From positions 1 to 47,959 of the forward strand of contig JAPONY010000077.1 in assembly GCA_026713705.1 (NCBI GenBank): 47,959 nt of DNA, read 5' to 3'. This document shows positions 43,021-47,959 of this stretch, piece by piece. A program made the translations under genes and the position numbers. Each line of letters opens with the position of its first letter. Position 1 is the stretch's first letter. This DNA comes from Gammaproteobacteria bacterium (GTDB lineage: Bacteria > Pseudomonadota > Gammaproteobacteria > Poriferisulfidales > Poriferisulfidaceae). Under the pieces are notes generated by a model, which ran no database searches, had not been told where the DNA came from, and worked only from the letters and a program-made list of their open reading frames with translations.

Positions 43021-43032
43021 ATCATAGACTGA

Positions 43033-44943
43033 TCAGAATACGTACTGGCCTCGCAGCGAGAACGCCTGGCCATCGTCGTTGTTGCACTTCTTGATCTTAT
43101 AGGTATGACCGTGATCTGTGGGCACTGTCACCCCATCATCAGCCGTGAACGTCCGAGCGGTTTCGGTGCATCCATCAACCTCAGAGTCCACATAGTTCAG
43201 CATGAACTTGACGTTCTTGTTGACGTACCAGTTCACGCCCAGAACCATGCGCTCCAGGTCAGCACTTAGGCTTCTGCCAGGAATGTCGATGTCTGCATCT
43301 TCATAACGGGCAACCACTTCCCAAGCGCCGCCTTCGTTCTTTGGCTTAATAGCGGCAAACGCACCGGAGCCTCCCTTGTAGCCGCGGGTCTCACCCGTGA
43401 GAGTATATGCGGCCTGCAGGTAGAAACCATCCATCTCGATGTCGCAAGTTTTGGCCGGTGCGTCGGAGAATATTTCGTCCACCTTGGCTTTGGCTTCCGT
43501 CATCCTCGTGAGCGCACGCTCCCGAACGATGAAGTCTCCAACTGCTGTGCTATCCACTGTCGTATCAGCATCTACGGTCCCGTCATCATCAGCATCCGCG
43601 ACGGCACCAAACGACTGCCCAACCTCGTAGCCTTCCAGATCTTCCTGTGATACGCCCAGGTCGACTTCCACTTCCTTGACAGACTCATCTATATTTTCGT
43701 TTATATCGGTAGTGCTGGGGTCATCTGCAGTGCTGGGGTCATCCGGCTCGCCCGTAGCGACCTGCATGACCAGGTATTTCTCCATTTCCGCGACCTTATT
43801 GCCAGCGTCGTCTAGGACAGGATCACCATCCTCATCCATCTGGTACACGGTCTCTTCCATTGCAGGAATTGCAGCCGCACCAGGCGTATACGTGCCCGCT
43901 GCCCCACAAGCTGCATTGTCGGTACCGTCAGACTCCACGTTCATGAATTCGCCCTGCAGCGAGAACGGGCCATTGACGTACGCGAGCTCTACACCGAACT
44001 GATTGATGTCGTCGGTCTCGTGGTTGTCGGTTTCAAATGGCCGTCCCGTGGTGTGCACGCCCATGCGGGTACGCATGCGGTGATTGTTGCCCTTGTAGTC
44101 CACGGTGTAGAACGAGGCACCAGCGTGTATGAAAGAGTCGCCGCTTAACTTCGGCATGATGGAGAAGCGGGCGCCGACGCCGTAGATATTGCCTCCATCA
44201 TCTGGATCGTCGACCTGGTCGTCATAGACGCCAACCACACCACTCATCGGCATGTCACCCTTGGTCGCAAAACCGACCGAGATACCGCCGAAATCAGGCT
44301 TGCCGATCACGGCGCCCGACAGTTCATTGATGATGGATCGCTCAATCGTCGAGATCCACTTGGAACTAGTGCGCTCTTCGAGCATACCCGGGCGCTTGTA
44401 TTTGCCCAGCATCGCGTACATCGGCTTGCTGGAATACTTCAGATAGCCGGTATCGACGTTCGCCTCGTTATCCTCGTGATCAATGTTGGTCGTGAACTTG
44501 TAGGACCAGTTCTTGCCAGACTTGCCGCTCAAGGTAATGCGCGACCGGCGAATCTCGGCGTCATCCGCATCATCGCTTGCCCAGAAATCATCATAGGAAT
44601 CGTAGTCGTACATCAACCGTCCGCCAATCTTGAATTCATTGCCCTTGCTGGATTTGACCTTGATACCCCCACCGGTCGTGGAAATAGTGATGTCTTCCTT
44701 CTTGGACTTGACCCTGCCGCCTTTCTTGTCGCCTTCTTTGGCTGCCTTCTTGGCCTGCTGCTGCATGGCGTTGGTCTTCATCATGACTTCCTGCAACTGT
44801 TCCTGCATCTGCATCAGCATCTGCTTCATTTCGGCATTTTCGCGTTTGAGGTGATTGATTTCCTCACCTGATGCCAAAGCAAATGCCGGCAATGCCATGG
44901 CCAGCGTTAGTGCAGCAGGAACTGCAAATCGTGATTTCCACAT
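43033..44943 (-). CDS. large outer-membrane porin, OprO/OprP-like, with an acidic Cys-bounded insert
   Basis: 636 aa. The ATG at 44943 follows an AAGGAGG by 11 bases; signal peptide cut near ALAS. The mature N-terminus has a coiled coil (INHLKRENAEMKQMLMQMQEQ) and a basic stretch (KKAAKEGDKKGGRVKSKKE), then GGRLMYDYDSYDDFW begins the barrel. It ends LRGQYVF with C-terminal Phe. Between about residues 340 and 510 there is an unusual acidic insert (DDPSTADDPSTTD, DADDDGTVDADTT) bounded by Cys in NAACG and KTCDIEMDG, most likely a long external loop closed by a disulfide and perhaps binding Ca2+. About 1.5 to 2 times the usual porin size. The intergenic 44944-45168 holds no gene. Confidence 0.8.
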   Translation of the reverse strand: MWKSRFAVPAALTLAMALPAFALASGEEINHLKRENAEMKQMLMQMQEQLQEVMMKTNAMQQQAKKAAKEGDKKGGRVKSKKEDITISTTGGGIKVKSSKGNEFKIGGRLMYDYDSYDDFWASDDADDAEIRRSRITLSGKSGKNWSYKFTTNIDHEDNEANVDTGYLKYSSKPMYAMLGKYKRPGMLEERTSSKWISTIERSIINELSGAVIGKPDFGGISVGFATKGDMPMSGVVGVYDDQVDDPDDGGNIYGVGARFSIMPKLSGDSFIHAGASFYTVDYKGNNHRMRTRMGVHTTGRPFETDNHETDDINQFGVELAYVNGPFSLQGEFMNVESDGTDNAACGAAGTYTPGAAAIPAMEETVYQMDEDGDPVLDDAGNKVAEMEKYLVMQVATGEPDDPSTADDPSTTDINENIDESVKEVEVDLGVSQEDLEGYEVGQSFGAVADADDDGTVDADTTVDSTAVGDFIVRERALTRMTEAKAKVDEIFSDAPAKTCDIEMDGFYLQAAYTLTGETRGYKGGSGAFAAIKPKNEGGAWEVVARYEDADIDIPGRSLSADLERMVLGVNWYVNKNVKFMLNYVDSEVDGCTETARTFTADDGVTVPTDHGHTYKIKKCNNDDGQAFSLRGQYVF

Positions 44944-45168
44944 GATCGTGGGAGCCTCCTTCAAATATTTAGAGGTTAAGGGAAAAACCTAGCGGTTACG
45001 CTGGTGCGTACTCTAGGTAAAAAATATGACAGAAATATTGGCGGAAAATCGACAGTCTGTTGTTTTTTTCTTATTGGCTCAGATCTTCGTCCTGATCCTT
45101 GATCGCAATATTAAACTCGCCGACAGACCAGCTCAAGAACTACACTACAAATAAAGATCAATCAACTA

Positions 45169-45846
45169 TTAATCCTCCCGATCTTCGGCCGATTTGCGGC
45201 TTCCCCAGCCATGCTCGACCGCGAGCACCGCCGCCGCCACCCGGGAAGTCACGCCAAGTTTGCGCAGGATTGCTTTCACATGAACCTTGACCGTCCCTTC
45301 GGAAATGCCCAGGTTGTTTCCGATTCCACGATTGCTCAAGCCTTCGGCGAGCAAAGCCAGAATTTCGCTCTCGCGAGGAGTCAGAACGTCGAACGGGCCT
45401 TCCTCTCCCTCTGGCGGCTCCGGTTCGCGTCCCTGCACCACCCGTGCCAGTGCCGGGGTAAGACTCGGCGCCACGACAGTCTCGCCCGCGACGATGGAGC
45501 GTAGTGCCATCACCAAGGTGTCCGGCTCCATGTCCTTTAAAAGGTATCCGCTTGCTCCGGAACGCAGCGCCTCTATCAGATCCTGTTCCTCGTCACTTGT
45601 GGTCAACATCACCACCGGCGGACATTCCTCGTCTTCCTTCAGCTTCCGGAGTATTTCCAGCCCGCCGGTCTGCGGCAGGCGCAAATCCAGCAGAACAATC
45701 TCCGGGCGGCGCTCGGAAATTACCGCATATCCAGCCTCGGCATCCCCCACCGAATCCAGCACTTTCAATCCATGGCGTTCCAGCAAGCCCTGCAGGCCTT
45801 CCCGGAACAGGGTGTGATCATCGATGATCGTGACCGTAAGCGTCAT
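45169..45846 (-). CDS. NarL/FixJ-family response regulator
   Basis: 225 aa. Receiver domain with DDH at the N-terminus, phosphoacceptor Asp54 in VLLDLRLPQTGG, and KDMEP; then a LuxR-type HTH (LTPRESEILALLAEGLSNRGIG and SEGTVKVHVKAILRKLGV) near residues 155-200. It is coupled to the kinase gene by a four-base overlap (ATGA). Targets may include the porin genes next door, but no NarL-type heptamers are obvious there. Confidence 0.93.
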   Translation of the reverse strand: MTLTVTIIDDHTLFREGLQGLLERHGLKVLDSVGDAEAGYAVISERRPEIVLLDLRLPQTGGLEILRKLKEDEECPPVVMLTTSDEEQDLIEALRSGASGYLLKDMEPDTLVMALRSIVAGETVVAPSLTPALARVVQGREPEPPEGEEGPFDVLTPRESEILALLAEGLSNRGIGNNLGISEGTVKVHVKAILRKLGVTSRVAAAVLAVEHGWGSRKSAEDRED

Positions 45847-46763
45847 GCTGCTTCCGCCTTCCGCGGCATCGTGTCGAACTCCAACGCTACCCGTACGCCT
45901 TCCTCCGGTTCGCTCTCCACCCGAAGCCGGCCACCGATGCGCATCGCCCGGTCCTGCAGCAGGCTCATCCCGATGTGGGCGCCTCCCCCTTCCCGCGGTG
46001 GGTTGGCAATCCCGACTCCGTCATCTTCCACCAGCACCCGGCAACGCCCGGTCTCCGCATCACCTGAAATCAGGACCCGCACGGTGCTTGCCTGGGCGTG
46101 CTTTCGCGCATTGGCCAAGGCTTCCTGCACAATGCGCACGATCTGCAACTCATGTTCGGCCGACAGTTTCAGGTCCCCCCACTGAGTCTGCAGCAGCACA
46201 CGGACATCCGGACAGTCCCGACGAAAGCGCTCCACCGTTCGCTCAATCGCCGGCAGCAAGCCAGCCTCGCTGATCGGAACGCGGAAATGTGCGATCAGTT
46301 CACGCAACTCGATGTTGGCTTCTTCCAGACTCTCCTCGATTTTCTCAAGTTCCTGCCAGGTCCGCTCCTCGTCGCCCTGATGCAGAGTCTCGTCCAGCAC
46401 TCGCACCTGCATCTTGATTCCGGCCAAGGTCTGCGCCAAGGAATCATGCAACTCCCCGGACAACCGGGTGCGCTCCTTCATGGCGGTATAGTCGCTGAAT
46501 TCCTGCAGTTGCTCCTCGGTATCCCGCGACAGAGTCTGAACCATTTCGGCAAGGACGTTCAGATCAGTTGCAAGTTCCACGAAATCACCCTTCAGCGGCA
46601 CCGGCACCCGTGCTGACAGCTCACCCCCGCGCATCCGGAATACCCACTGCCGAATGGCTTCATAGGGAACCAGCCTGCGCCGGTACACCCAAGCCAAGAA
46701 AGCGACTGTTGCCGCCAAAAGCAGCCCGAATGCGATAAATCCTAATGAGTCCAACCCAGGCAT
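45843..46763 (-). CDS. NarX-type histidine kinase without an obvious sensor domain
   Basis: 306 aa. A single N-terminal hydrophobic helix (about residues 6-26), a HAMP-like linker (EAIRQWVFRMRGGELSARV), and HisKA_3 with His106 in RLSGELHDSLAQTL, then a GHKL ATPase (EALANARKHA, DDGVGIAN, GMSLLQDRA). No periplasmic domain follows the helix, so the signal must come from the membrane or the cytoplasm. The gene starts at the last base of the HesB-like gene (TAATG), so the HesB-like protein may be the signal input. Confidence 0.9.
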   Translation of the reverse strand: MPGLDSLGFIAFGLLLAATVAFLAWVYRRRLVPYEAIRQWVFRMRGGELSARVPVPLKGDFVELATDLNVLAEMVQTLSRDTEEQLQEFSDYTAMKERTRLSGELHDSLAQTLAGIKMQVRVLDETLHQGDEERTWQELEKIEESLEEANIELRELIAHFRVPISEAGLLPAIERTVERFRRDCPDVRVLLQTQWGDLKLSAEHELQIVRIVQEALANARKHAQASTVRVLISGDAETGRCRVLVEDDGVGIANPPREGGGAHIGMSLLQDRAMRIGGRLRVESEPEEGVRVALEFDTMPRKAEAA

Positions 46764-47083
46764 TACTCTTTCGGTGGCACGTAAGAGGGATCGTTGGGGT
46801 TGAGAAAAATGAACTGCTTCTTGCCTGGTTCAAGTTCCACGAAATCTACGGTCATGCCTCTCGCCAAAGCCAGGCTGTCGGCTCCGACCACCACAGGAAT
46901 TTTGTGCTGCATGAATTTTTGGTCCCCTTCGCGACTTTCCACATCAAACCCCATCGCGTACTGGAGATTGCCGTCTTCAAACTTGCGCACGGCTAGACGC
47001 AGAGTGACACCCTCCTCGTCTTCCGGCAACTGCTCCCGGATTTGGGTTGCTGCCTGCTCCGTCAACGTCAAAAAATCTGGCAC
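46763..47083 (-). CDS. HesB/IscA-fold protein lacking the cluster cysteines
   Basis: 106 aa with the A-type carrier fold (LTLTEQAATQIREQL; FDVESREGDQKFMQHKIPVVV; SLALARGMTVDFVE; FIFLNPND). The three Cys that bind Fe-S clusters in IscA/ErpA are all missing: the first position is within RKFEDGNLQY and the C-terminal CGCGxSF is replaced by PSYVPPKE. GTG start at 47083 with AGAGGGG upstream. It is the first gene of a three-gene operon with a kinase and regulator, so it probably has a regulatory rather than cluster-assembly role. Confidence 0.82.
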   Translation of the reverse strand: MPDFLTLTEQAATQIREQLPEDEEGVTLRLAVRKFEDGNLQYAMGFDVESREGDQKFMQHKIPVVVGADSLALARGMTVDFVELEPGKKQFIFLNPNDPSYVPPKE

Positions 47084-47226
47084 TTTGCCCCTCTAACCCT
47101 TTCAGGGAATATCCATAATACAAGGATTATTATTTTTCGACAGGGCGGGCGTTCTCGGCATAGGCAAGGACTAGGCTTCAGGCATTGAAATTAGGGCTCT
47201 CTACCTTTCTTTAATCCACATAGCCT

Positions 47227-47799
47227 TTAGTTTTCCTCACTGTGTTTTTTAAGATTGAGCAAATTGTATAAGGCAGGAATCTTCATCTCCATCGTTTCAT
47301 TTAGAGGACGAAAAGTGTGTAGAAACCAAAAGATAAGCCTCCACTCCTTTTCATCAGAAAATCTCTCTGGTTTACAGAAATATTTCCGATGCCAATCGTC
47401 TGACGGGTTAATAAGAGGACTATCTATTTTCATGGTTTTTGTGTACTCCACTTCACCCCACTCTATAGAGGTGATACACGAAGGAAGAGCCTCCCTCAAG
47501 CATTTTTCAAATTCACTGAGGTCTCTCAACACATAGTAATACTCACCAAATTTTCTCGTCGCCTCAACATCTGTGCTAAAACTCATCATGAACGCGGGTT
47601 GTATTGGTCTATCGTCACCAACATCGCGATGGAGTATCCCATCTGTCTCATAGCTTCCTATTTCTTCCATATCGTCACGGCCCTCGCCCTTAATTTTTCG
47701 GAAAAAGCGGGGAGACCTAAACAAAAATATGCCTTTTGCGTAAGAGTCGACCATTTTCCGATCGACTCCCCGATATAAGCAGGGCGGCAATGCTTTCAT
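47227..47799 (-). CDS. hypothetical protein (possibly DUF2971-like), AT-rich
   Basis: About 190 aa from the ATG at 47799 (MKALPPCLYRGVDRKMV). Features: LFRSPRFFRKI, an acidic middle, SFSTDVEATRKFGEYYYVLRDL and FCKPERFSDEKEWRLIFW. The short pattern around a Tyr-Arg start and FSDEKEWRLIF loosely recalls DUF2971 proteins, some of which are linked to defence islands, but I am not sure. The base composition is clearly lower in GC than the neighbours and the gene sits beside an IS630 end, so it was probably acquired. 47084-47226 holds nothing certain. Confidence 0.6.
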   Translation of the reverse strand: MKALPPCLYRGVDRKMVDSYAKGIFLFRSPRFFRKIKGEGRDDMEEIGSYETDGILHRDVGDDRPIQPAFMMSFSTDVEATRKFGEYYYVLRDLSEFEKCLREALPSCITSIEWGEVEYTKTMKIDSPLINPSDDWHRKYFCKPERFSDEKEWRLIFWFLHTFRPLNETMEMKIPALYNLLNLKKHSEEN

Positions 47800-47834
47800 A
47801 ATTGTCAACCGGTCGCGGATAAACTAGTGTCGTG

Positions 47835-47959
47835 TCACGCATAAAATGTCGGATAGAGGCGTTTCAGTTTGATGCGGGCATCCTGGGTCGTGAACTGCCA
47901 GTCCACTGTCGCCTTCATCCGATCCCGGTGCGCCTGCCATGCGGCCACCTCCCGCGACA
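47835..47959 (-). pseudogene. C-terminal end of an IS630-family transposase (cut by the window)
   Basis: The frame ends with VAAWQAHRDRMKATVDWQF then TTQDARIKLKRLYPTFYA and a TGA at 47835-47837. This is the usual C-terminus of IS630 DDE transposases. The gene continues past the window edge, so its intactness is unknown. Confidence 0.8.

Noticed and set aside
1..47959. CRISPR array, prophage or rRNA operon
   Set aside because: No regular direct repeats with spacers, no phage structural or lysis genes, and no rRNA sequence were found in the window.

Overview
The window is a chromosomal segment of a gammaproteobacterium (GC-rich, dense, mostly housekeeping). The evidence is conserved gene blocks: an M16 peptidase pair next to rsmD-coaD, an MEP-pathway isoprenoid set (ispA, ispH, ispG), hisBHAF-hisE running into tatBC, trpS-scpA-scpB-rluB, yciO/yciB, and a NarX/NarL pair. 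There is no rRNA or phylogenetic marker that fixes the genus; a Chromatiales-like relative is a guess.

Layout. 0.2-5.8 kb: two M16 peptidase subunits, rsmD, coaD, and an exported gamma-glutamyltranspeptidase. 5.9-12.3 kb: a signalling cassette made of a REC-PP2C phosphatase, an RsbW-type kinase, a periplasmic binding protein, a membrane histidine kinase, and three small STAS proteins in the opposite direction. 12.4-13.7 kb: an IS4-family element with a frameshifted transposase. 13.8-19.8 kb: ispA, a squalene-synthase-type enzyme, ispH, mutM-bioD (reverse) and ispG. 19.8-26.6 kb: gamma-carbonic anhydrase, metY, a SnoaL-like protein, thiS-thiG-trmB, small proteins, PPK2, a 2OG-Fe hydroxylase and an NDUFA9-like reductase. 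26.6-33.3 kb: dtd, tRNA-Arg(CCG), his genes, an exported nucleosidase, tatB-tatC-gmk. 33.3-38.7 kb: rluB, scpB, scpA, trpS, an M50 protease, yciO, yciB. 38.7-47.9 kb is accessory: a strong AT-rich promoter driving a short RNA with a 28-codon ORF and CsrA-type hairpins, a beta-propeller protein, a Phd/VapC pair, a decayed glycine-zipper gene, two OprO/P-type porins, a cysteine-free HesB protein with a NarX/NarL-like pair, an AT-rich orphan gene, and the end of an IS630 transposase.

How parts work together. In the 5.9-12.3 kb cassette I infer that the binding protein presents a ligand to the kinase, the kinase phosphorylates the REC-PP2C protein, and the phosphatase then acts on three alternative STAS antagonists of the RsbW-like protein. 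Two of the three STAS genes have no ATG/GTG/TTG at the homologous start and appear to begin at ATT. The second unusual unit is the RNA at about 38.84-39.09 kb. It has a consensus promoter, a 28-aa membrane peptide ORF whose ribosome site and start codon carry GGA motifs, two perfect hairpins displaying AGGA and CGGA loops in near-consensus CsrA sites, and a strong terminator. It looks like a peptide-coding RNA that also binds CsrA. All functions are read from sequence and family knowledge only; no database search was possible.
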